From the NCBI RefSeq assembly GCF_023684385.1, contig NZ_JAGSOJ010000001.1, forward strand, positions 434,001 to 498,000: a DNA stretch of 64,000 nucleotides, written 5' to 3'. Source of the DNA: Oceanirhabdus seepicola. Lineage in GTDB: Bacteria; Bacillota; Clostridia; Clostridiales; Clostridiaceae. This document shows, piece after piece, positions 1 to 10,900 of this stretch. Under the pieces are notes generated by a model. It was given only the letters and a program-made list of their open reading frames with translations. It made no database searches and was not told the DNA's origin. Numbering within the stretch: position 1 is the stretch's first letter; every line of letters starts with the position of its first letter. A program made the translations under genes and the position numbers.

Positions 1-3000
1 TTTCTCCATTAATAGTTAGTTCTGCCCCTGCATCAGTTGTTCCTTTTACAACAGCAATTCCATTTTCTACAATTCCATTTGATAACGGACTATCTAACAA
101 CAAAATTGGAGGTTTAGTATCAATATTAAACCTATATCTTTCTATAGCTATATCATTATTTTTATTCCTTGCAACTACATCAACTATATGTTCTCCATCT
201 GTTAATTGAAAGAAATTAACATCAAAGTTTTCTCCACTTACATCCATATATTTTTTTGAATTTATATATACTTCAGCCTCAATTTCTTCATTTGCCTCAA
301 CATTGATAGTTATATTTCTCTCTGTTACTCCAATTGACTCTTTATCTTGACTATTAATAAATTTCTTGAATTTATGCTTACTATCCATTTTTATACTTAC
401 TTTTGGAGGTGTCGGCTCAGGTAAAAATACTTCTTCACTATAAGTAGTTGGTCCATAGAATTGTTTCCCATTTTCCTCTCCTACAGGGGTTATACCAATT
501 TTATAGCTTTTACCCGTTTCAAGTCCAAGCATTTTACCAGAATTACTATCTGTATACTTTCCACCAATAACAGCTTCTCTCTTTTTCCCTTCAATATAAG
601 CTGAGCCAAATTCTTCGATTATTTCATTTTCACTATTAAATACTTCTATATAATAGCCCTTTGTGTTTTCCTCATTACTAGGCACCCATGTTGCCTTTAA
701 ATATCCATTTCCATTTGCAGTACCTTCCACTGTTTTTACAGCCTCTGGTGCCTTATCATTGAAAATATGAATTTTTTCTGAATATATATTACTATAAGCG
801 CTATCCTCTGTTGATAGTGCGACATTAATATAGTAGTTTCCTGTTTGAACGTCATCAGGAATATTAATATTTTTTGTCCCGAAAGACGGATCACAATCTT
901 CAACTAGAAGTCTACCTACACTTTCCTTGTTATCTGATAAGTAAATATCTATTTTAGATAACTCTTTATAATTCTCACCTTCCCAGTTAACTATTATTTC
1001 TTCGCTAACTTTAAATTCTTTATCTCCATTTAAGTCTATACTTTTTAGTTCAGGTAATGGTTCAACTTCAGCCATTTTGGGTTCCATAATCTCATTTGAA
1101 ATAACATTCCAGTTACCTTCTATTTTTTCAGTAAATCCTATAACCATATAATTTTGAGATTGTCCAACTTCATTCTCCCCTATTCTAGTGTAATAATTGT
1201 CACCTTCCTTTAACTCTAATTCTGTTCCATCTGGCCTAGTAACCGTTAAGCTTGGTAGGTTTCTTCCATAAGGAATTTCCAATAAATAATCACTTTTATT
1301 ATTAAGATTTATAGTGATTTGCTTACTATCCTCTGACATTATTATTCCAGGCTCCGTTGCAACACTTGACCTAATAGGAAAGTCTTCTAAGGACGCTACA
1401 ACATTATCATATGAATCAATATCAAAAATATTGTAACGAGTTTTTGGATTTATCATCTTCATATTCGTACCATAAACTATTGTACCGTCATTTTTATCAT
1501 CTTTTACTTCCATTTCATATATTCCGGCTTTCGAGTCCATACAAATAAGTGGATAGACATCTCCATAAGCTAACGGATTTTTCGTTTTTACTGAAAAGTC
1601 TACATCAAATCCGCCATCCCAGTAATATTTACCAGCTATTCTTACTTTTGCTACCAAAGCATTTATCTCACCTGCACCCCATAGCTTTTTATTATTTATC
1701 CCCGCTGTTGCTCTTGCTAAAGTTTTTCCTCCAACAAAAGGCACCTCTTTAGGCACAACAAATTTAACTGAACCTCTACCTTCATACTCTATATCTGATA
1801 TGTAAATTTCTCCATCACCTACAATTAACCCATCAGCGATATCGATAGTTCCTCCACAAAGAACATAAAAATCTTCATCTCCATCTGTATCCCAAGAACC
1901 CTCAATATAAGCAGTGTCGAATATTGGAACTTTAGCAATGTCTAAATCTCCATCTATTCTCATCATCCTTTTATTGAATCGTCCTTCGAACTCACCATCA
2001 AATTTAGGTATAACACTCACATCTGTTAGGACTACCACTGTAAATATTTCAGCACCACCATAATATGGATTAGTAAGCTGAGCTAAGTTTTCAACTCCGC
2101 CTCCAAGCTTCGTAATATATACAGAACCTGCCACGACAGGTATACCTGGTCTTCCCCCTCCTGCTAGTATAAGCTTATTTAAATACCATGTGTCATTTTC
2201 ATTTTCTTTTACAATCTCAAATCTAACTTCCGCTCGGATAAGTCCTATCTGCGCTTCACCTTCCATTCCATAAATCTCATTAATTGTATCAATAGATACT
2301 TTGGCTCTAGAACCCTCTACTGCGCCATAATCTGGCATTTGAATATTACCTTCTGCCCTTAAACCTTCATAACCTTTCTTTGAAAAAAGCACATCATTTG
2401 CATCTATAGCTAAATCTCCACCTCCAAGGAATGGTAATTCAACATTTGCTCCAAAGGACAACATATCCTTATCATTTTGATTTGCAATAATAACTTCGTG
2501 TATATCTACCGGTAACCCTGATAGCATTATGTTAAGAAATGCTCCTATCCCCTCTAGGTTAACCATAACTAATTCCTCTGGTGCATTTTCACGATCACCC
2601 TCAAGGGTATAGTTTTGTCCATCCTTAAGTGCTATAGAGAACTGGTCTAACCAAAAATCAAACCCACTACTTGTATTTACTCCTAAAAGCCCTGCACCTT
2701 GTATATATATATATGTATCCTCTATCAGATCTAACCTAATATTGGGTCCAAAATTAGGAATATCAATACCTGGTACTTTTGGAAAATCAATATCACACTC
2801 CATGTCAGGCATCTTAAAATCTAAATTAAAACTCAACTTAGGAAGATTAAGATCTACTTCAGGTAACTTAAAATCTAATCCCAGCATATCCAAGTTTACG
2901 TCCATATCTAAATCCAAATCAATATCTAAATCAAAGTTAGGTATTAAATCAAAGTTAGGTATTGGATCAAATTCATAGTCAAAATCAAAATCCGGATCAA

Positions 3001-4966
3001 TATTAAGTATCTGCTGTTTATTGTCCGATACCACTAAAGGTACAGATGAACTGTATGTCAGAATATCATTAATAACAGCTTTTTTATTGGCTGAGTAAAT
3101 TAAATACTTTGATAGTTGTCCTTTTTTATCTCTAACTTCTCTCACATCACCTTTTATAGTAAGAAGAACTTTTCTCTCTTCATCATGTCCATCTTGATCT
3201 GAAAGTTTTTCATAGTATTCTTTAAGCTTGTTTAATTGTTCTTCTCCTTTTAAAGGTAATACTCTATAAAAATAATTTGCTTCTCTAAAATACTCATCAT
3301 ATGAAAAATCCTTCACTATAGCTAATATCCCATAGTTTCTTGTTAAATACTTTTTATCTTTAGTAACAGTGATCTTAAATGGTAAGGTAGTTCTTTTTCC
3401 ATTCTGATCTTCAATTATTATAGATTGTTGCCCAGGAGACATCGACTCTTCAAGTGTGGCTAAAATACTTGTATCATCTAAGACCGCAATTTGACTAGAT
3501 GGTATTTTTGTTTCCTCTCCTGTTAATACGTTTTTGAGAAGTAGTTTCCACTTATTTGTATCCTTGTACATCTCAAAACCTGCACCTTTTATTGTAAAAG
3601 ATCTTTTTCCACTATAATACATTTTACTTGGACTTACAGTATTATAGTGAATCTTTGGAGGTGTTCCATTAATACTAGGTACTAAAACAAATCTGTTTGT
3701 ACTATATATTTCTTCCCTATTTACTTTGCCATCTTCTTTAATGTTTCTTCTATCATAAATATCAACCCTATATTTTATCATCTTATATATGCTTTGTGGA
3801 GTAGCTCTTACCTTCCAAGTAAAGGCATATTGTTCATTTTTCTTTAATATTCTATTGGTCTTTGTACTTACTTCACCTTCAACTAACTCTATCCCATCTT
3901 CAAATTCTAGTTTAGCTGTAAGATCATACACTTCCTCTGAACTAGCCAGATTATTTTCTATATATGCCGTTATTGTAAATTCTTCTTCCTCATAACCGTC
4001 TTGATTTTCATTTACACTTAATTTAGATATAGAAGATAACTGAGCAGCGTATGTGTATTCCTTCTCTGGGATTTCACCTATACCGTAATACGTTTCTATA
4101 TATTTAACTTCACCTGCTGGCAATGGTTTGGGTTCCCAATAAAATGCTATTGCTGTATCTTTTTTTCCATAATTACTTTCTATCGTAAAGTTCAGATCAT
4201 TATTTACAGTGTATTCCCATGTTGTTTCTGAAAGACCTTGCCAATGTCCAACAATCATCTTATCAGGAGATATATTTCCCCACCCTTTTACAAATCCATA
4301 ACCAATAATTTTAGGTGAAAATTCATTATCCGTTGAACGCCATACCTCTGGTATATCGTCAGTAAACTCAGTTTCAGTATCAATAAACCTATCCCCAGCC
4401 TTTACAGCTGCTCCATCATTTGTTCCTATCATGGTGTCAAGGAGTATCCGACTACCCACTTCAACATCTGTATTTGATTGGTTTTCTACCGCATACTGTA
4501 CTAAAACATTTCCGTAATTAGGATTTTCTTTATCCTCAATTAGTTCAAGCTTTTGCGTTATAAGCACTTTTCCAACTTGCCATTTTGTAAATGTAGTTTT
4601 CCCTATTATTTCTGTTTTACCTACTATATAACTCTGCTTAGACAAGCTAAAACTGTAGCCCTCTCCAAATATATAATCTTCACCATCTATTCTAAAAGTA
4701 GTAAATGATGTATCTTGTTTTTTATCTTGAAAAAGAAGCCACTTATTTTTATCATGCTTTCTTAAAGGATTTCCTCCAACTGTCTTTATTGTAAACTTAC
4801 CTTCTGAGTCTACTATATATTTTACTATCCCATTGTCTACTTGTTTTTCTGTATTTTCAACCGCCAATACTTCATGTATATTTTGGGGTAAAATATTTAA
4901 AATCATCGTGAAAGCAATTAAACACGCAATAAACCTTTTTAATAATACACTTATTTTTTTATACAT
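1..4966 (-). CDS. Giant secreted beta-rich repeat protein, 3' end outside window
   Basis: The frame is open from an ATG at 4966 to the left edge, giving 1655 residues with the C-terminus missing. A signal peptide is visible: a lysine-rich start (MYKKISVLLKRF), a hydrophobic core and an AxA-like end (EVLA) near residue 35. A ribosome site (GGTGAG) precedes the ATG, and the gene starts 15 bp after the stop of the upstream giant gene, so the two are probably one operon. The first ~600 residues look like Ig/beta-sandwich modules. Residues ~655-742 are a low-complexity stretch alternating Asp or Pro with hydrophobic residues. Then come long glycine-rich beta repeats, and near residues 1400-1600 fibronectin-III-like modules. 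The last visible part resembles a glucodextranase-B-like Ig module. I see no catalytic motif or wall anchor, but the C-terminus is unseen. A role as surface or matrix protein is inference only. Confidence 0.85.
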   Translation of the reverse strand, partial: MYKKISVLLKRFIACLIAFTMILNILPQNIHEVLAVENTEKQVDNGIVKYIVDSEGKFTIKTVGGNPLRKHDKNKWLLFQDKKQDTSFTTFRIDGEDYIFGEGYSFSLSKQSYIVGKTEIIGKTTFTKWQVGKVLITQKLELIEDKENPNYGNVLVQYAVENQSNTDVEVGSRILLDTMIGTNDGAAVKAGDRFIDTETEFTDDIPEVWRSTDNEFSPKIIGYGFVKGWGNISPDKMIVGHWQGLSETTWEYTVNNDLNFTIESNYGKKDTAIAFYWEPKPLPAGEVKYIETYYGIGEIPEKEYTYAAQLSSISKLSVNENQDGYEEEEFTITAYIENNLASSEEVYDLTAKLEFEDGIELVEGEVSTKTNRILKKNEQYAFTWKVRATPQSIYKMIKYRVDIYDRRNIKEDGKVNREEIYSTNRFVLVPSINGTPPKIHYNTVSPSKMYYSGKRSFTIKGAGFEMYKDTNKWKLLLKNVLTGEETKIPSSQIAVLDDTSILATLEESMSPGQQSIIIEDQNGKRTTLPFKITVTKDKKYLTRNYGILAIVKDFSYDEYFREANYFYRVLPLKGEEQLNKLKEYYEKLSDQDGHDEERKVLLTIKGDVREVRDKKGQLSKYLIYSANKKAVINDILTYSSSVPLVVSDNKQQILNIDPDFDFDYEFDPIPNFDLIPNFDLDIDLDLDMDVNLDMLGLDFKLPEVDLNLPKLSFNLDFKMPDMECDIDFPKVPGIDIPNFGPNIRLDLIEDTYIYIQGAGLLGVNTSSGFDFWLDQFSIALKDGQNYTLEGDRENAPEELVMVNLEGIGAFLNIMLSGLPVDIHEVIIANQNDKDMLSFGANVELPFLGGGDLAIDANDVLFSKKGYEGLRAEGNIQMPDYGAVEGSRAKVSIDTINEIYGMEGEAQIGLIRAEVRFEIVKENENDTWYLNKLILAGGGRPGIPVVAGSVYITKLGGGVENLAQLTNPYYGGAEIFTVVVLTDVSVIPKFDGEFEGRFNKRMMRIDGDLDIAKVPIFDTAYIEGSWDTDGDEDFYVLCGGTIDIADGLIVGDGEIYISDIEYEGRGSVKFVVPKEVPFVGGKTLARATAGINNKKLWGAGEINALVAKVRIAGKYYWDGGFDVDFSVKTKNPLAYGDVYPLICMDSKAGIYEMEVKDDKNDGTIVYGTNMKMINPKTRYNIFDIDSYDNVVASLEDFPIRSSVATEPGIIMSEDSKQITINLNNKSDYLLEIPYGRNLPSLTVTRPDGTELELKEGDNYYTRIGENEVGQSQNYMVIGFTEKIEGNWNVISNEIMEPKMAEVEPLPELKSIDLNGDKEFKVSEEIIVNWEGENYKELSKIDIYLSDNKESVGRLLVEDCDPSFGTKNINIPDDVQTGNYYINVALSTEDSAYSNIYSEKIHIFNDKAPEAVKTVEGTANGNGYLKATWVPSNEENTKGYYIEVFNSENEIIEEFGSAYIEGKKREAVIGGKYTDSNSGKMLGLETGKSYKIGITPVGEENGKQFYGPTTYSEEVFLPEPTPPKVSIKMDSKHKFKKFINSQDKESIGVTERNITINVEANEEIEAEVYINSKKYMDVSGENFDVNFFQLTDGEHIVDVVARNKNNDIAIERYRFNIDTKPPILLLDSPLSNGIVENGIAVVKGTTDAGAELTINGE

Positions 4967-4981
4967 ATTCTCACCTACCCA

Positions 4982-7900
4982 TTATTTACTTCTTAAGAAA
5001 AATACGTTTATTTTGCTTGTTCTTCTATTTTGATCTTGTATATAAAATGTCTGCCATCCAATCTCATTAGATTCATAGTATATCACCCTTAAATTATCTT
5101 GACCCTCAATTGAATCACAGCCTATTTTCATATCTCCTGATCTTAGAAGTTCTCCTCCTGATTTATGTCTGATTTCATAATTTTCGATAACTCCAAACAT
5201 CTTTAACTCTATCTTGCTATCATCTATTATGTATTCATTTTTTTCATTAATCTGACCATTGACATACACTAATAACTCTGTGGGTGATAAAACTTTGATA
5301 CTTCGCCTTTTTTCAGTTTCATTACCAGCTGTATCAGAAACTCTGTAAATAACCTCATAATCTCCTGCCTTATCCATATCTAGCTTATTGGTATCAATAG
5401 ATACCTTACTAGTAAGTAATCCGTCCTTATCGTCATAAGCTATAAAATCATTCATATTAGGTTCTTCCCCTAGAAGATATATTAAGTATGGATTTTCGAA
5501 CTCAATTGTCGGAGCTATAAAATCTATATTCTTTACTTGTGCATTTGTTCTAACTCTATTACCGGCTAAATCCTCTACCACAAAGCCGTAGTATCCGTTC
5601 TTTGTGAAACTAAAGCTGTTTGACCCATTATTGTTTAATATATTTAATTCTTCATCACCACTGATTGTAACTTTTACAGCCTCCTTAGTTAATTCCTTAG
5701 TGCTGTACGAAACTGTTATTATTGGCGCCCTTTTATCAATGTTTGAAACCTTTGCATGTGCCTCAGCCTCATTGCCTGCTAAATCTACAACCTTGAATGT
5801 GAATTCACCGTTATCTTTGAATATATAGTCTTTACTCCCACCATAAAGCACCTCAATAGGTTCATCAGCTGAAACTGTAGCAATCACATCCTTGTTAGTT
5901 AATTCTTTAGTATTATAATATACTTTAGCATTTGGAGCCTGCCTATCTATATTTGTTACTTCATATGTGATATCAACATGATTACCTAGTTTGTCAGCTA
6001 TTTTAAAGGTATATATTCCGTTATTCGTTGCAAGAATTGTGTTCTTGCCTTCATTGTTTAAAATTCTTGTTCCTTCCTCTGTTATTAGAGTTAGTAAAAC
6101 ATCATTTTTAGTTGGTTTTGTTTCTGATGGCTGAACAGCACCTACTGGTGCTGTTTTATCAATCCAGTCAACAATGGCAGTAAGATTTCCCTGGTTCCCT
6201 GCACCATCTACAAAATTGAAGGTGAAGATTCCATTTTCAGTAAAAGTATATTCCTTTTTACCTTGGTTATTTGTTATTGTTACAGGTTCTTGAATAATAT
6301 CTGTAAAGTTAATGGTTGCTACTACATCATCCTTTGTATATTCTGTAGGATTATAGGTAATAAATGCTTTAGGTTTTTCAGTATCTATATTGTTGACCTC
6401 TACCCTATAATCACTTTCATTTCCTGCTTTATCCCTAAGTTTAAAGGTAAAGCTTCCATTTTCAATAAATGTGTAAGTGTTTGAGCCATTATTGTTTAGT
6501 ATAGTAACTTCTTCTTTACTATTATCCTCTGGGGTTATTGTTACTGTTACATTTTCCTTTGTTTTTTCAGTTTCGCTATAATCTGCCGTTGCAGTAGGTG
6601 CTTCTTTATCAATATTTCTTACCCTTGCAGTGGCTGTGGATTGGTTTCCTACTGCATCCTTAAAAGTAAATTCAAAATCTCCGTTCTCGGTAAATTTATA
6701 TTTGTCTTTCCCATCGTTATTTGTAATTTCAACTGAAATTAAATCATTTATTATCAGCTTTGCTATAACAGGTCCCTTTGTCCAAGCAGTAGTGCTATAC
6801 TTTATAGTTGCCCCCTCTATAGCTTTTACGATATTATTGATTTCTACTGTTACTGGTTGATCTTCGGTTGTATCATCATCATCCCTAAGCAAAAAGGAGA
6901 TTTTACCATTATTGGATACTTCATATATTGCTTTTATAATTTTCTTTGAGTTACCAATACTTTCTCCGTTTATTTCATTAAATTCAGTATTTGTTGCCGC
7001 TTCTTCACTTGAAGTTTTCTCTTCTTCACTTGGCGTTAGTTCTTTTTCACTTGAAGTTTTCTCTTCTTCACTTGGTGCTAGTTTTTCTTCACTTGAAGTT
7101 TTCTCTTCTTCACTTGGTGCTAGTTCTTCTTCACTTGAAGTTTTCTCTTCTTCACTTGGTGCTAGTTCTTCTTCACTTGAAATTTTCTCTTCTTCGTTTG
7201 GTGCTAGTTCTTTTTCACTTGAAGTTTTCTCTTCTTCGCTTGGTGCTAGTTCTTCTTCACTTGAAGTTTTCTCTTCTTCGCTTGGTGCTAGTTCTTCTTC
7301 ACTTGAAATTTTCTCTTCTTCGTTTGGTGCTAGTTCTTCTTCACTTGAAATTTTCTCTTCTTCGTTTGGTGCTAGTTCTTTTTCACTTGAAGTTTTCTCT
7401 TCTTCGTTTGGTGCTAGTTCTTTTTCACTTGAAGTTTTAACTTCAATCTCTTCAAATTTACTTATCAATCTTTCATTCATTCCATTGTCAAATTTAAATT
7501 CTTCCAAATAGTATCCTGGCAGTTTTTCAGTAGATATTGTTATCTGAACATTTTCATTTGTCAATTCCTTTGTAGAGAATGACACTTCAGCTTTTGGTAA
7601 ACTAGGGTCAATATTTTCTACTGTAGCCTTAGCTGCGCCTCTATTTCCCGCACTATCTTCGAACTCAAAGGTAAAGCTTCCGTTTTCTTTAAACTCATGG
7701 TAATTAAGTCCACTTTCAGGCTTTATAATTCTTACCCCTAATTCGTCAAATGTTATTTTTGCAATTATACCATTAGCGGTTTTATCAGATGTTGAATATG
7801 TTATTTCAGGAATCGGTACAGAGTTATCTACTATAAATTCACTACTTCTAGCTATATATTCATTTCCGACTCCATCTATTGCTTTAATATATAAGTAACT

Positions 7901-10900
7901 TATACCTTCATGGGAATCAAGGTTGGTAAGTATTGCATTATTAGTTGTTAAAACCCAGTTTTCATCTTCACTTGAAGGTCTATTGGTATCCTGACCCCAT
8001 TGATAGTATATTATAATATCTTCAGCCCTTGTAACATTATCTGTAACAATAACCTCTGCTTTATTGTTATTAGTAGCTATAATAGGACTTGCTGTTCTCA
8101 ACATTAGATTTTCTGCATTTTCTATTACGGGAACTATTTCAACATTTGGAGCTAACTTATCTATCCAGTCTACATTTGCTGTAATATCCTTCTCATTTCC
8201 CGCTTTATCCACAACTCTAAAGGTGTACCTTCCATTTTCTCTAAAAACCTTTTTATTTCCTTTTGGAGTTTCAATAATATCGGAGCTTGTAAAGTTATCA
8301 CTTACATCCGACAGACTAACGATTACATCATTTTTTGTAAGATTCGACTCACTAAATCCCAGCTTTGCTTCAGGTGGTGTTGCATCATAAGTAAATGTTT
8401 TTTCTACCTTGTCGCTCATATTGCCAAGTTCATCTTCAAAGCTAAAGTAGTATTTATACTCTCCTTCAGTATTTGGCAAATTAAATAATACATTTACTGT
8501 ATCTGAAGCCATTGTTCCATGTTTCACTACTTTATCATCAGTATCTTTAATATAAAACTTGACCTTTTCATAGTCATTAGTTTTTATCTCAACGTTTGCT
8601 ACTGGTTTATTAAAATGATAGTTTGATGTAATATGGTAGTTTTCAGTATTTGGTTTGGTGTTGTCTACATCTATCCTTCTAGATGCAACAATAACTTCAT
8701 TGTTAAAGTAATCCTTAGCCTTTATATGAAGATACCATTCTCCATTAACATTACTCTTTTTTAGTATGTCTCCACTGTTAAAAGTTCTCCAATTTGCATC
8801 ATTTGTATCAGGTGCAGTTTCACTTTGTGTCCATTGATAAAACATACCTGTTATATCGTTGTCATCTTTAACATCAACTTTTACTTCTCCTTCTTTAACT
8901 ACTGATGTTATTACTACTGGATATTTAAAATCAATATCTGGAGCTGCATTGTCTATTTTAAAGGACATATATTCAGTAGTTTCATTATCCCATTCATCCA
9001 CAGCAAGTACATGTAGATGCCATATACCCCCCATTTTCTCTGGCCAATCCTTTGATTTTATTAAAACTTCATAATAATCTGTATCAACCCATTTTGTATC
9101 ACTAGAAGGCCTTGCAACTGGACTCTTACTCCAGTAATATGCCATTCTTTTCATTTCACTATGTTCATCATTTGCCAAAATTCTAACTACATGCTTCCTT
9201 TTAGAATCCATGTTTTCATCTTCTACCATAGATATAACTGGTCCTAATTTATCAAGATGAAAAGGCTTGTCTGATTTTCCTTGAGATTTATTTCCAGCAA
9301 TATCTTCACCTCTAAGATGTAATATATATTTTCCATGCTGAGGGTCTTCAGGAGTTCTGACCCCTTTTCTATTTGTAAACTTTTTCCACATATTATCCAT
9401 AATATCACTTTGACTTTCATGCTGCCATTGATATTCCGCTGTAGAGTCGTTGACTCCAGAATGCTCATCAGTAATTATTCCATTTGGAGTTAATGTTCCT
9501 AGGTATTTCTCATTACCATTTGGTTGAATCTGGAACTCAGGAACTTTATTGTCCAACTTAAAAGCTGGGCTTGTAATTGCTCCCGATTTATTTCCTGCTC
9601 TATCCTCCATAGCTACATGCACATACCAGTCTCCTGTATCATTTGCATATGAAACTTCTGGATTACTGTATGGTAAGACTTGTGCACTATCCCAGTTTGT
9701 TGGATACTGATTAGAGTCAGTCCAAATAGCCTTTAGCAAATCGCCTTTAAGTCCTGAACCTGTTTCAACAACTTGAATTTTGGCAGTTTGTGCCTTTTCA
9801 TAAGTTGTATTTCCATTAGGCAGGAAGTTAACCCTTGGTTTTGTAGTGTCGACACAAATTGCATTGTCATTGTATGAAAGTGATACATTGATGCCATTTT
9901 GTACTGCAACATGGTTCCCATAGTCATCTTTGATGTCTAAATTATTTACAAAACCACTATATGATAAATGATTAGTATTATTGTCTCCTGCTTGAACTAT
10001 GTACTCATATGTAATAGTCTTAGTTCCACTACCAGATTTGTAGGTTGCTCTCTTACCATTATTAAGATTTATAAAACCATTTGTACCAAAAACTATATCG
10101 TCTGTGGTTACTGTTATAGTAAGAGCATCCCCAGCCTTCATATACTTCTTATCTTCTACCTGTTTTTGGCTTGTGATTGAAGTAGTTACATTGGTCACCT
10201 CTGGACGTATCCCGTCTAGTTGTACACTTTTTGTTTCTAATTCATTGTAATAGTGACTACATGTAGAATCATAGTTATAATTTATATCATATTCACTTTT
10301 CCAGTCATTAATATCAAGTTTATTTCCTGAAAGATCCTGTACAAGTTTACTTAAATGTGAACTTAATTGGCCACTTATGTTGAGAGAGTTCCCTTTCACA
10401 ACATCATTCTTTTGTACTACATATCTAAAGGTGATAACCTTTGTACCATTTCCCTCGTGATACTTTGCTTTTTCTCTTGTATCTGCATTCATAGGAATTT
10501 CTGTATTTGTATCTACTCTAACAGGTTCATCAAAACGCATTTTAATATCAATACTCTTCCCTATTCCGTATTTACCACCACTAACTTCGATATTTTGAAG
10601 TCCTGGTGACCCTACATCTTGGAATTTAAGTTTCATTTTCGTTATTTGCGAATAATTTCGACGATCATGATCTGCATAAAACTCTATTTCATTATACAGT
10701 GAATTACTGTAGTAGGAGCGCCAACCACTATCATACGTAAAGTTCATTCCTTTACTAGATTCAAAGTCTTTCCTTTCTTCAACCAACAATGGTTTTCCAT
10801 CCTTTACCACAAGACTCTTTGCATAGCAATAGACAGTATCATTTCCATCTACCCAACCTTCAGCACCAACTCTAAATTGCAAGTCTCCCTTCTTAGCTAA

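Noticed and set aside
7002..7440. Possible CRISPR array because of regular repeats
   Set aside because: Units are contiguous 42-bp coding repeats without unique spacers and no cas genes are present.
6912..7511. Long plus-strand open frames (199 and 149 codons) across the 42-bp repeats
   Set aside because: They exist because the repeat unit is a multiple of three and lacks stops in these frames. No ribosome site is present, composition is monotonous, and the minus-strand frame encodes a coherent 2076-residue secreted protein.
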